A DNA stretch of 64,000 nucleotides from a bacterium (GTDB lineage Bacteria > Actinomycetota > Acidimicrobiia > Spongiisociales > Spongiisociaceae): positions 87,437 to 151,436 of the forward strand of contig JAPPHZ010000029.1 in NCBI GenBank assembly GCA_028820935.1, in the 5' to 3' direction. Below are positions 8,751 through 17,250 of the stretch, in pieces (the first letter of the stretch is position 1; each line of letters begins with the position of its first letter). Both the position numbers and the translations under genes were made by a program. A model generated the notes under the pieces. The model saw only the letters and a list, made by a program, of their open reading frames with translations. It did not search any database and was not told the origin of the DNA.

Positions 8751-9086
8751 ATGTTCATGGACATGGACGCGGACGCCTTCACCAACCTCTTGATCTCGCT
8801 GGTCGGCGGGCTAGTCGGTGTGGTTTTCGTGCTCCTCCGCGCCGACATCAAGAACCTCCGGGCCGACCTCAACGGGTTGCGGGGTGAGTTCAACGAGTTC
8901 CGGTCAGACACGAATCGCAGGTTCGGCGAGGTACTAGCCACGCAGAAGGAGCATGGCGAGAGGCTGTCGGGGCTGGAGACTCTGGTTTCCATCCTCATGG
9001 GTCAATTCCGCTCCGGCGCCACCGATCCCGAGACCGGGGAGCAGGGGATGTTGGCGTACCGTGCGCGCGGCCCGGATGAGGCTTAG
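8751..9086 (+). CDS. Small membrane-anchored coiled-coil protein, unknown function
   Basis: A 111-residue protein with one N-terminal hydrophobic segment (about residues 11-29, LLISLVGGLVGVVFVLL) followed by a charged heptad-like helix of about 55 residues (RADIKNLRADLNGLRGEF and onward), typical of short membrane-tethered coiled coils. An AT-richer leader with TAGAAT precedes the ATG at 8751; ATG 8757 is also possible. I recognise no family. It lies alone between the crystallin-like dehydrogenase and the convergent racemase gene. Confidence 0.55.
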   Translation: MFMDMDADAFTNLLISLVGGLVGVVFVLLRADIKNLRADLNGLRGEFNEFRSDTNRRFGEVLATQKEHGERLSGLETLVSILMGQFRSGATDPETGEQGMLAYRARGPDEA

Positions 9087-9189
9087 CGGATACGAGCCTT
9101 CGCTGTTGATCCCAGGCCGTCCGTGACCGGGCCGGTATCCGGCGCCGTTGTCGGGAAGAGGGGAGTGTTGGGTCGCCCGACGGTAACGA

Positions 9190-9912
9190 TCAGGCCAGGT
9201 TGGTGATCCGGACCTGGGCCTCAGCCAGGTGGAGCGACGCCACCATCGGATCGATGACCACCGCGTCTATGAGGTGGGCCACCTCTCGGATCATGCCACC
9301 CCATATGGTGCAGCCGAAGAGGATGGCCTCCACGGGCCCCCGCTCCAGCATGGCCCGGGCGGCCGGTACCCCGTGCTCATGAAGCTGGCGGCGGAACCGA
9401 TCCTGGACGATCTCGGCGGTGACCTCCAGGTTGCCGATCAGGCTGTCCTCGCCCTCCACGTGCATCGGCACGAAGGCGATGTCGCTCACCGCGTCCGACA
9501 GTCCGTAGGCCCGGAGGTTGCGGCGCACCCAGTTGGCGGTGGTCTTCCAGTCGTGCTCGTCGGGGAACAGCATCCCGATGTTGAGGCCCCGCCCGGCCGC
9601 CAGCGCCGCGGCGGCCTGGAGAGGACCGATCACCGGTATCTTCACCGACCGCTGTGCCTCCATCAGGGCAGGGTCCGAACAGCACCCGATGATGGCGGCG
9701 TCGGCGCCCTCCTCCTCGGCGCGGAGAACCGTGGCGATCAGTTCGTTCATGTACAGCGGTACCGGGGAGAGCATCGGGCCGGTCAGTTCCGGCGGTAGGT
9801 CGAGGTGAACCACCTCGACGAAGACACCGCTCGAGGCGTGTTTCTCGAGCACCGAGACGGCCCGAGGGACGTGGATGTCGATCCCAATCGGTTCTATGAA
9901 GGTGATCTTCAT
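9190..9912 (-). CDS. Aspartate/glutamate (hydantoin) racemase family protein
   Basis: A 240-residue protein with the two family cysteine motifs: IIGCCSDPA near residue 77 and LFGCTIWGG near residue 200. These hold the acid/base thiols used for two-base racemisation in Asp/Glu/hydantoin racemases and maleate isomerase. Cytoplasmic. An AGGAGG lies about 6 nt before the ATG at 9912. It is divergent from the adjacent SDR gene with a 117-nt shared leader. Given hydantoinase-family genes further along the window, a hydantoin or amino-acid racemase role is possible but not shown. Confidence 0.83.
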   Translation of the reverse strand: MKITFIEPIGIDIHVPRAVSVLEKHASSGVFVEVVHLDLPPELTGPMLSPVPLYMNELIATVLRAEEEGADAAIIGCCSDPALMEAQRSVKIPVIGPLQAAAALAAGRGLNIGMLFPDEHDWKTTANWVRRNLRAYGLSDAVSDIAFVPMHVEGEDSLIGNLEVTAEIVQDRFRRQLHEHGVPAARAMLERGPVEAILFGCTIWGGMIREVAHLIDAVVIDPMVASLHLAEAQVRITNLA

Positions 9913-10029
9913 TCCTGCCTCCTGAGGTTGCCGGACTACGGGAGCATTACCCCGCTTGGATACAGTGGGACTCGAATCTTATCGTTCGGCCCCGCCACGC
10001 GCGGCACGAAACCACCCGGGAGGTGAAGT

Positions 10030-10794
10030 ATGGGACAACCGCTCGAGGGCAAGGTGATCCTGGTGACCGGCGCCTCGAGGGGCATCGGTTTCGAGATCGC
10101 TCGGGAGGTCGGACGGGCCGGCGCATCGGTGGTGGCCCATTACGCGCAAACGAAGCACGGGGCCGAGGAGGCAACCGCCGAGTTGCCACCCGACCGCAAG
10201 CTCCTGGTGCGCGCCGACTTCGCCGAGCACGGGTCGGGGAATACGGTGTGGGATCAGGCGGTCGGATGGAAGGGCCGGGTTGACGTGCTGGTCAACAACG
10301 CCGCCATCCTGACCGATCTCGATTGGGACGGTCCCGAGGACGAGTGGGATCGGATCTGGCAGGCCACGTGGCAGGTCAACGTCATCGAGCCGGCCCGCAT
10401 CACCCGTTCAGCGGTGCGCCATTTCGTCGCGAACGGCGAGGGCACCGTCATCAGCCTGTCCAGCTGGCTGGCCTACCGGGCCGGTCGTGCCGCCTCGGCT
10501 GCCTACAGCGCCTCCAAGGGAGCGCTCACCGCCCTCACCAAATCGGTGGCCGGCGACTACGCCCGCCAGGGTGTGGTGGCGTTCAACATCGCTCCGGGAA
10601 TGGTGCGCACCGACATGTCCATCGACGCCGCCGAGCAATTCGGGGGTGAGGAGGGCACCGCCCCCCAACTTGTCATGGGGGAGTGGATTCCGCCGGTGGA
10701 GATCGCCCGCATCGTGGTGTTCCTTTCGAGAGGTGACTGCCGCCACCTGTCCGGCGCCACCATCGACATCAACGGCGCCAGCTACATGCGCTGA
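10030..10794 (+). CDS. Short-chain dehydrogenase/reductase (SDR)
   Basis: A classical SDR of 254 residues: cofactor motif VTGASRGIGFE at residues 12-22, NNAA near residue 89, catalytic serine region VISLSSW and the YxxxK pair in AYSASKGAL, ending with the usual SGATIDINGA C-terminal loop. It catalyses NAD(P)-linked oxidoreduction of an alcohol or ketone; the substrate is unknown. GGGAGGTGAAGT precedes ATG 10030. It stands alone between the divergent racemase gene and a convergent membrane-protein gene. Confidence 0.9.
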   Translation: MGQPLEGKVILVTGASRGIGFEIAREVGRAGASVVAHYAQTKHGAEEATAELPPDRKLLVRADFAEHGSGNTVWDQAVGWKGRVDVLVNNAAILTDLDWDGPEDEWDRIWQATWQVNVIEPARITRSAVRHFVANGEGTVISLSSWLAYRAGRAASAAYSASKGALTALTKSVAGDYARQGVVAFNIAPGMVRTDMSIDAAEQFGGEEGTAPQLVMGEWIPPVEIARIVVFLSRGDCRHLSGATIDINGASYMR

Positions 10795-10822
10795 GCTCCC
10801 TGCTAGCGGTCCCGCTAGATGG

Positions 10823-11848
10823 TCATGGTGTCGATGGGCGGGTGGCTTGCCATCCCAGGTTGCCGAGTAGAACAACCCCGGTGCCGATCAGTAGGGCCTG
10901 GGGATTGGCGATCGACACGTCGGCGAAGGTCCACAGCCAGAACATCTGGAGGGCGGGGGAGAGGAACATGACGCGTTGAACGCTCAGGCTGGATGTGGTG
11001 TACAGAGAGTACCGGTGGGCCAGGGAGCCGACCGCGTCGAAACCGCCGGCCAGTGCTAGGAGGCCGGCGGTAGTCCAGGCGAGTCCGAAGCCGTTGCCTG
11101 ACGGAAAGAACAGGGCACTACCCAGCAGGGTCAGGGGGAGGGCGCCGAGCCTTCCTGCGACTGCCGCGAAAGTCGCGTTCCAGACCAGTTCGTGCGGGTC
11201 GTCGGAGGGCCAGGCCATCAGGCGTCCCGTGGATACCGTTGTCCAGAGGCCTCCGCTGGCGGCGGCAGTACCTGCCAACGCCACGAGTATTCCTGTCCAG
11301 TTCAAGGTCGCGACCGCGCCGGTCTCTGACCAGATGACCAGGGCGGCGCCCGCGAAGGAGAGGATCATCAGCATCCAGTGCATCCTGCCCATGACATGCG
11401 GGGAGGTTTGTTCTGCGTTGGCGAGCTTCCGGCCCATCCGGGCGGCCAGCCACACCATCCCGATCAGCATCAGCTGGAAGATGATGGTCACCACCAGCGG
11501 GTCGATCAGGGTGGCTGCCCACACCCAGAAGGCGAGGTCTACGGCCAGGGAGACCGCCATCCAGACGGCCGGGGTTCGCAACAGGTCCAAAGGGGTCCGG
11601 ATACGGACCGGTTCTCCGCCGGCTCCCCAATAGGACAGCAGGCGGTGGGCACTCTCTCGCCATTGTTTATTCCGGCTCGGCACCACGAAGAAAATCGGAA
11701 GCATGGTCAGGACCTGGAAGACCAGTAGCCACGAGCGCCACGCGAAAGGGTCGGCGCTTCTGTGGGTATAGACGAACAAGAGGGGCAAGCCGGAACTGGT
11801 CGTGACCGCGGCCAGGGCCCATAGTGTCCCCTTGGTGGTCGGGTTCAT
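10823..11848 (-). CDS. Multi-spanning membrane protein, EamA/DMT-transporter-like
   Basis: About 341 residues with roughly ten hydrophobic segments (for example PLLVFQVLTMLPIFFVV-type and LLIGTGVVLLGNLGW stretches) and short loops, the general layout of drug/metabolite transporters with two 5-TM halves. No diagnostic motif is clear enough to name a substrate. I use ATG 11848 (MNPTTKGTLWAL); upstream ATGs at 11884 and 11929 add unconserved-looking sequence. Its 3' end faces the SDR gene. The interval 11849-12189 upstream holds no gene I can support and is followed by repeat copy D. Confidence 0.6.
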   Translation of the reverse strand: MNPTTKGTLWALAAVTTSSGLPLLFVYTHRSADPFAWRSWLLVFQVLTMLPIFFVVPSRNKQWRESAHRLLSYWGAGGEPVRIRTPLDLLRTPAVWMAVSLAVDLAFWVWAATLIDPLVVTIIFQLMLIGMVWLAARMGRKLANAEQTSPHVMGRMHWMLMILSFAGAALVIWSETGAVATLNWTGILVALAGTAAASGGLWTTVSTGRLMAWPSDDPHELVWNATFAAVAGRLGALPLTLLGSALFFPSGNGFGLAWTTAGLLALAGGFDAVGSLAHRYSLYTTSSLSVQRVMFLSPALQMFWLWTFADVSIANPQALLIGTGVVLLGNLGWQATRPSTP

Positions 11849-12189
11849 GGGTAGAACGGTCCTGAATCTTTCGGCTGGTGTCATGGGATCGCCGACGGAG
11901 TGTGACCAAGGGGTGGCCGCCGCCCGCACCCGTCCCTTGAGAGGCTGCCTACTCAGCCCTCAGGCGGGGTCGCACTCTCGGGATCCGTTTGACTTCTCCA
12001 TCACGGTCGTGTTCTGTCCGAGGCCTATCTGGGCGCTGTCCGGTACACCGACCGGTCTTATCACAGGTATCGGGCCTCCACCCGTTGCGAGCTCGTGGCA
12101 GATCGTACATGCGGCCCATGGGAGGTCGGGCTAGCGCTCGCAAGAGTACCGTGCTCACGACTCGGGTCCGGCGTGGCAGTGGAGGCCGT

Positions 12190-12356
12190 CTAGTGGTCTG
12201 TCTGTGTAATGGCGGTGTGGTATGGCGAGGCAGCGGTGTTCCTCGCAAGGCCCGCTGACGAAGGCGTACCCGCAGGGTACGTTGAGGAAGCGGAACGAAG
12301 CGACGGGGCGCCGATGGCCGCCAGAGCACCCGTTTGTTTCGCAGACAGACCACTAG
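12190..12356 (+). repeat. MITE-like dispersed repeat, copy D
   Basis: A 167-bp element bounded by CTAG on both sides, with termini TAGTGGTCTGTCTG (from 12191) and CAGACAGACCACTA (ending 12355), the best-preserved inverted ends in the window. Same orientation and internal order as copy C. The central hairpin reads CGTACCC-GCA-GGGTACG (12265-12281), one base shorter than in copy C yet still fully paired. It lies upstream of the solute-binding-protein gene that starts at 12411. Confidence 0.88.
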
Positions 12357-12410
12357 GGTGTTGGTCGAGTGCGGAGGGCCTCCGCCGGGTGCGCTGCAGG
12401 AGGAACACCA

Positions 12411-13166
12411 ATGCCTGTCGGGTGGGATTCGACGCTGGACGAGATTCTGGACCGTGGCTCCCTGAGGCTTCCGATCGAGTTCCTGGGCCATCCCGACACC
12501 GGAGATCCACCGGAGATGTACCGCGACCCCGAGACCGGTGAACCGGCCGGTCTGGCTCCCAAGGTTGGGGCGATGATCGCGTCAGACCTCGGGGTCGAAC
12601 TCGAGATCGTCGAGATGATCTGGCCGGACCAGATTCCGGCACTGTTAGACCGCAAGGTGGATCTTCTCCCGAAGCACACCCTGTTTCCCCGGCGCGCCCT
12701 GCAGGTGGAGTTCGCCATGGGTCGTCTCATGCAGATTCGGGTCACGTGTCAGGTACCGGCCGAAAAAGCCGGCGAAGGGATCGAGTCACTGAATCGAGAG
12801 GGTCTCCGGATCGGGGTATGGCATGGTTCGAGCAATAGGGACGTTGCCGAGCGCTTCTTCCCGGCGGCGACCGTGGTGGATACTCCAGATCCGACCGGGT
12901 TCCTGCTGGACGGGCGGGTAGATGCCGTCGTCGGGGACGCGGTCACCCGGCGATACCTTGAACTCAATCCGGAACTAGGGCTTTTGCGGGAGCTGGACGG
13001 CGCGCTGGTGATCCTGGCGCGGGGATACAACAAGATCTCGATCCGCCCCGGGGACCAGAGGTTCCTCAACTGGTTGAACAGTTGGTACGACTACCGGGCC
13101 GCGGAGGGGGACATCGAGGATCTCTGCGTGACGTGGTGGGAGAGCTTCATGGCGGACCGGGAATAG
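12411..13166 (+). CDS. Family 3 solute-binding-like protein lacking a signal peptide
   Basis: A 251-residue protein with the two-lobed layout of family 3 amino-acid-binding or cyclohexadienyl-dehydratase-like proteins: PEMYRDPETGEPAGLAPKVG near the start, a MIWPDQIPALLDRKVDLLP block, and LDGRVDAVVGD in the second lobe. The start is well fixed by CAGGAGGAACACCA before ATG 12411, yet the N-terminus MPVGWDSTLDEI is not a signal peptide or lipobox. It may therefore work in the cytoplasm, as a sensor or enzyme. It precedes the peptide-type ABC transporter by 154 nt. Confidence 0.72.
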   Translation: MPVGWDSTLDEILDRGSLRLPIEFLGHPDTGDPPEMYRDPETGEPAGLAPKVGAMIASDLGVELEIVEMIWPDQIPALLDRKVDLLPKHTLFPRRALQVEFAMGRLMQIRVTCQVPAEKAGEGIESLNREGLRIGVWHGSSNRDVAERFFPAATVVDTPDPTGFLLDGRVDAVVGDAVTRRYLELNPELGLLRELDGALVILARGYNKISIRPGDQRFLNWLNSWYDYRAAEGDIEDLCVTWWESFMADRE

Positions 13167-13256
13167 CACGAGGCTCCGACTCTCTGGAGAGGTGTGACTC
13201 GGTACTCAGACCGACCACCACCTCCCGTTCTTCCCCTTACACGGGATGCAATCAAG

Positions 13257-13286
13257 TTGCGGATCACTGGGTGCGGCAAATATGAT
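13257..13286 (+). promoter_or_regulatory. Predicted sigma70-type promoter of the Dpp-type operon
   Basis: TTGCGG at 13257-13262 and TATGAT at 13281-13286 are separated by 18 nt, with the start codon of the binding-protein gene 35 nt further on. Recognised by eye only. Confidence 0.4.
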
Positions 13287-13320
13287 GGCAGCTTGTTCAC
13301 CAGCCTCGAGGAGGGCGAGT

Positions 13321-15135
13321 ATGAAGATGCTTTGGAAACGGATGCCACCTGTCATGGCGATTGTGGCTGCCTTGGCGATGGTCGCAGTTGCTTGTGGTGG
13401 TACCGAGACCGTCACGGTGACCGAGGAAGTGGTGGTCACATCCATTGTTACTGAGGTCGTGACCGAGGAAGTCGTTGTCACAGAGACCGAGACGGTGACC
13501 GAGGAAGTGGTGGTCACATCCATTGTTACTGAGGTCGTGACCGAGGAAGTCGTTGTCACCGAGACTGAGACCGTCGAGGTCGAGGTGATGGTCGACGATA
13601 CCGAGGCGCGGACCCTCCGTATTGCCATTGCCGATGACGTGGAGCAACTCGACCCCGCCTTGGGCTCGGCACAGCTCACCAACCTGGTGCTGAAGAACGT
13701 CTACATGCAGCCGGTTCAGTACCGTCCCGGTCCTGATGTGGGTGGCTTCTCGTACGCCGACACGACCTCCTTCGAGGGTCAGTGGATCGAGTCGTGGGAC
13801 TTCAGCGATGACTTCCGGACCATCACCCTCCGGCTCCGCCAGAATCTGACGTTCCCGACCAGTGGAAACCCGGTTACGGCTGACGACGCCATCTACACGA
13901 TCAACCGGGCGCTTGCCACCGGACCGGCCGGACCGGCCTGGGTCTGGGGCAACATCGGTGTGACATCGATCGACCAGATCGAGCGGGTTGATGACCGGAC
14001 GCTCATCGTCCACAACGCTCGTCCGTCCACGATCGTGCTGCCGCTCATGAGAGACCAGACCATGGGCATCATGGACAGCGTGACCATCCAGGCGAATTCC
14101 ACCGAGGACGATCCTTGGGGCCGGGATTGGCTCAAGCAGAACTACGCCGGCAACGGCCGGTACGTGGTGGACAGCTGGGAGCGCGGATCGCGCATGGTTC
14201 TGAAGCGCAACCCCACGTGGACGGGTTTCCAGCCCTATTTCGAGACGGTGGAGTTGCTGACGGTGCCCGAGGCGGCCAACCGTCTCGCCCTGCTCCAGAG
14301 TGGTGATGTGGATATCGCCCTCGATCTATCCGTACAGCAGTTGGCTACCGCAGCAACTTCGGACGGTGTGAAGGTTCTGTCGGTTCCCGACCGGAACGGG
14401 ATCAACGTCCTGTTGAACAACCAGGCTCCGCCGTTCGACAACGTGACCCTGCGGAAGGCGATGTCCTACGCGGTCGACTACAACGCGATCGTCAACGGCG
14501 TCCTCAATGGCCAGGCAGTCCCGAGCCAAGGACCTATCTCGGTGAATTCCAGGTTCTTCGACCTATACAACCTGGAGGACGCGTGGATCTACGAGCACGA
14601 TCCCGACAGGGCTCGGCAGCTCATGGCGGAAGCCGGCTATCCCGACGGGTTCGAGTTCGAGATGGTCATCCGCCAGAACGTCCCGCTCGATGAGGCGGTC
14701 GCTACGAACCTTAAGGCGCAATTCGCCGACCTCGGGATTGACATGAGCATCCGTCCTGTTACCGGGGCCGAGATGTTCGATCACTTGTTCGGTCTCACCT
14801 ACGGAGGTATGGCCTTCCGGGGCGGTCTCCTCGACTACGTCGATGACCCCTACTACCAGTTCTTCCTGTGGTGGGATTCGCAGGACGCAGCGATCAACTG
14901 GACCGGTTTCGTGGACCCGCGGATCGATGAGATCCTCGACGAAACGGCTTCGGTCGTTTCGGATCCGGGACGGCGCGAGCCCTACCGGGAGGCAGTGACC
15001 CGATTGGTCGACGCAGCTCCGATGCTGTGGCTTGCCAATGCCAACTACACGCTGGCGATGCGCGAAGACATCGGCGGGTTCACGCTCCATCCCGACGGGC
15101 TTCTCTGGTTCGCGACCTTGAATAGGTCCGGCTAG
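13321..15135 (+). CDS. Peptide-type ABC transporter substrate-binding lipoprotein (family 5)
   Basis: About 604 residues. The signal peptide MKMLWKRMPPVMAIVAALAM ends in a lipobox with Cys25 (VAVAC), so the protein is membrane-anchored outside the cell. Residues about 28-85 are a Val/Thr/Glu repeat stalk encoded by a 78-bp tandem duplication. The SBP_bac_5 domain follows, with EQLDPALGS, VTADDAIYTINRAL and LRKAMSYAVDYNAIV. The family captures oligopeptides or other small ligands for DppBC-type permeases, whose genes follow directly. GAGGAGG precedes ATG 13321; a promoter-like pair lies at 13257-13286. Confidence 0.93.
   Translation: MKMLWKRMPPVMAIVAALAMVAVACGGTETVTVTEEVVVTSIVTEVVTEEVVVTETETVTEEVVVTSIVTEVVTEEVVVTETETVEVEVMVDDTEARTLRIAIADDVEQLDPALGSAQLTNLVLKNVYMQPVQYRPGPDVGGFSYADTTSFEGQWIESWDFSDDFRTITLRLRQNLTFPTSGNPVTADDAIYTINRALATGPAGPAWVWGNIGVTSIDQIERVDDRTLIVHNARPSTIVLPLMRDQTMGIMDSVTIQANSTEDDPWGRDWLKQNYAGNGRYVVDSWERGSRMVLKRNPTWTGFQPYFETVELLTVPEAANRLALLQSGDVDIALDLSVQQLATAATSDGVKVLSVPDRNGINVLLNNQAPPFDNVTLRKAMSYAVDYNAIVNGVLNGQAVPSQGPISVNSRFFDLYNLEDAWIYEHDPDRARQLMAEAGYPDGFEFEMVIRQNVPLDEAVATNLKAQFADLGIDMSIRPVTGAEMFDHLFGLTYGGMAFRGGLLDYVDDPYYQFFLWWDSQDAAINWTGFVDPRIDEILDETASVVSDPGRREPYREAVTRLVDAAPMLWLANANYTLAMREDIGGFTLHPDGLLWFATLNRSG
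13416..13571 (+). repeat. Two tandem 78-bp coding repeats in the binding-protein stalk
   Basis: Unit 1 (13416-13493) and unit 2 (13494-13571) differ at only about two positions and each encodes 26 residues rich in Val, Thr and Glu. Each unit also contains two related half-repeats beginning GACCGAGGAAGT. Confidence 0.92.
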
Positions 15136-15156
15136 TCCATCGGTAGTAACTACGTA

Positions 15157-15196
15157 GATCGGGAGGGCGCCGCCTAGGGCGGTCGCCCTCCCGATC
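15157..15196 (+). terminator. Long intercistronic hairpin (partial terminator or 3'-end stabiliser)
   Basis: GATCGGGAGGGCG (15157-15169) pairs perfectly with CGCCCTCCCGATC (15184-15196), and the enclosed CCGCC-TAG-GGCGG continues the stem with one bulged T. It is followed by GTTCTACCTT. The location right after the binding-protein gene suits differential expression of binding protein over permease. Confidence 0.8.
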
Positions 15197-15312
15197 GTTC
15201 TACCTTCCTGGAGCCACGCATAGAAGCGATACAGGCAACTAGTCAGGAGCGGGAGACCCGCGATCGGCTCTCCGGACTTCGCCGATGGGCCCTGTTCCTG
15301 GCCAATCGCGTC

Positions 15313-16323
15313 GTGATTCTCGCCGTCGTCCTCCTGGCGGTGGTCATAATCGGCTTCACGATCACCCGGTCCACGGGGACCCCTCTTTACGCCTCGCTCG
15401 GAGTGGCGGTGAGCGAGGCGATAATCGAGCAGCGAGCCGAGGAGATGGGCCTCAACGAGCCCATCGTCGTACAGTTCTGGACCTATCTCACTCACCTTCT
15501 CCAGGGAGACCTGGGTGTGTCCCGTATCAGCCGCATACCGGTTGCCGAGGACATTGCCATCAAGCTTCCCGCCACCGCCGAGATGGTCTTCTTCACGCTG
15601 ATGGTCAGTTTCATCTGGGCCATCCCACTCGGTGTACGGGCAGGACTCAGACCCGACGGAAAGCTGGCCAGGCTCGGGGAAGGCATGGCGCAGTTCGGGG
15701 TCAGCGTTCCGGCCTTCTGGCTCGGCCTGCTGTTCATCTTCCTCCTCTACTTCCTGCCTCCCAGGCTCCCTGACCCTCTAGGTCCTCTCCCCTCGCTCTT
15801 CCCGCCTCCCTTGGGCCGCGTGGGCAGTGGCGTTACTCCCCCGGAAATGGTGACCGGTCTCTACACGCTGGATGCCCTGATCGCCGGGGACTTCCGTCTG
15901 GCTTGGCATGCCCTGTGGCATCTGATTCTCCCCGCGGTGACCCTCTCGTTGACCAGCGGGCCCCCGCTATTCCGTGTCACCCGCTCCGCAGTTAGCGAGG
16001 CCGTGTCCAGCCCGTTCGTCGAGGCCGCCTACAGCTACGGACTGGGCCGGCGAACCGTTCTTGTCAGGGACGTTCTCCGCAACGCCTCCCCGCCGGTGCT
16101 CAATCTGGCCGCCATGACGTTCGGCTACCTGATCGGAGGCGGGGTGCTGGTGGAGGTGGTGTTCTCCTGGCCTGGGATCGGTTCGTTCGCGGTATGGGGC
16201 ATGGACAACTCCGATTATGACGTGGTGCTAGCAGTGGTAATCATCGCCGCGGTCATCTACGTGATCCTGTACTTCATAGTCGATCTGATCCAGTTCGCCA
16301 TGGATCCCCGGCTCCGTGACTGA
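15313..16323 (+). CDS. Peptide-type ABC transporter permease, DppB-like
   Basis: About 336 residues from GTG 15313, with six hydrophobic segments, the DppB-type loop VQFWTYLTHLLQGDLGVS and the permease EAA-like region around YSYGLGRRTVLVRDVLRNAS. It forms the translocation channel with the next gene product. The start is unsettled. GTG 15313 has no ribosome site, while the same frame extends upstream to the stop near 15175 and gives a basic N-terminus (GLRRWALFLANRVV) typical for this family. No ATG/GTG/TTG exists there; ATA 15220 lies 6-7 nt after GGAG and could be a rare start. Confidence 0.88.
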   Translation: MILAVVLLAVVIIGFTITRSTGTPLYASLGVAVSEAIIEQRAEEMGLNEPIVVQFWTYLTHLLQGDLGVSRISRIPVAEDIAIKLPATAEMVFFTLMVSFIWAIPLGVRAGLRPDGKLARLGEGMAQFGVSVPAFWLGLLFIFLLYFLPPRLPDPLGPLPSLFPPPLGRVGSGVTPPEMVTGLYTLDALIAGDFRLAWHALWHLILPAVTLSLTSGPPLFRVTRSAVSEAVSSPFVEAAYSYGLGRRTVLVRDVLRNASPPVLNLAAMTFGYLIGGGVLVEVVFSWPGIGSFAVWGMDNSDYDVVLAVVIIAAVIYVILYFIVDLIQFAMDPRLRD

Positions 16324-16329
16324 GCAGCG

Positions 16330-17250
16330 ATGACCACCATCTCCCCCAAGAGGGAACGCCGGCTTCTGGCCCGCGTCTTTGTCGGCGCGACGCTCGGTAT
16401 CACCATCCGGCGTTCACTGTTCTTCTTCATGCTGTTCCTGGCCGTGATCGGTCCGTGGATCGAAACGATCGGCCAATGGATACCCATGCCCGTCTACGAC
16501 CCTCTCCGGCCCGATCCGTTCAATCCGGTGTCCCCGCCCTCGGCGGAGCACTGGTTCGGTACGGACACCCTGGGCCTCGACATCTTCACAAGGGTGATAG
16601 TGGCCACCCGGGTCGACTTCACCCTGGCGCTCATCGGGGTCATGCTTGGCGGCGGCCTGGGATGCCTGGCCGGCGCCTGGGCCGCCTACCGCCGCGGGTG
16701 GGTGGACATGATTGCCCTGAGGATTGTCGAGGTGGTCCAGTCGTTCCCCGTCCTTCTCCTCGGGATCGCCCTGTTCGCCGCGCTGGGACCCCTCGAGATC
16801 TTCGGCCCTGTGGACAACGGCATGGCGGTCCTCGTCATAGCCATCGCCATGGTCAATTTCCCGCTGTACCTGCGCCAGGTACGCAGCGTGCTGCTGCCGC
16901 TTACCGAAGCGGAGTTCGTGCAGGCGGCCAAGTGCGCCGGCCTGGGAGCATGGGGCATCGTGGTGCATCACTTCATTCCCAACGCCCGGGGCCAGATCCT
17001 GGCCTTGTTCCCACTGACCTGTGCCTACGCCATCCAGATCATCGCCGGGCTCAGCTTCATCGGTCTCGGCATCGAACCGCCAAACCCCGAGTGGGGATCC
17101 ATGATCAAGACCGGGGCCACGCTGATCGTCCAGGGCCACTGGTGGGTCTCCGTCTTCCCCGGCGCCTTCATCGTCCTGTCTGTGTACTCGTTGACCGGCT
17201 TTTCCGCCCGCTCCGAAACGTTGGTCGGTCCGGGAGGGACGTCCGCATGA
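16330..17250 (+). CDS. Peptide-type ABC transporter permease, DppC-like
   Basis: The 306-residue second permease has a long N-terminal cytoplasmic part, then PLRPDPFNPVSPPSAEHWFG and GTDTLGLDIFTRVI, the conserved DppC segment before the transmembrane core. The EAA loop is visible near EFVQAAKCAGLGAWGIVVHHFIPN. It begins 6 nt after the DppB stop, and its TGA overlaps the ATG of the ATPase gene, so the cistrons are coupled. Confidence 0.92.
   Translation: MTTISPKRERRLLARVFVGATLGITIRRSLFFFMLFLAVIGPWIETIGQWIPMPVYDPLRPDPFNPVSPPSAEHWFGTDTLGLDIFTRVIVATRVDFTLALIGVMLGGGLGCLAGAWAAYRRGWVDMIALRIVEVVQSFPVLLLGIALFAALGPLEIFGPVDNGMAVLVIAIAMVNFPLYLRQVRSVLLPLTEAEFVQAAKCAGLGAWGIVVHHFIPNARGQILALFPLTCAYAIQIIAGLSFIGLGIEPPNPEWGSMIKTGATLIVQGHWWVSVFPGAFIVLSVYSLTGFSARSETLVGPGGTSA

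Noticed and set aside
9950..9990. TTCGAATC-like words suggesting a tRNA T-arm near 9973
   Set aside because: No acceptor or anticodon stem can be drawn around it.
13206..13682. Thr/Ser/Val-rich minus-strand frame resembling a secreted repeat protein
   Set aside because: It is the complement of the 78-bp stalk repeat in the lipoprotein gene; no signal or start of its own.
16455..17246. Long upstream extension of the DppD-like ATPase frame
   Set aside because: It runs through the DppC gene in another frame; the ATG at 17247 with a ribosome site and stop overlap is the proper start.
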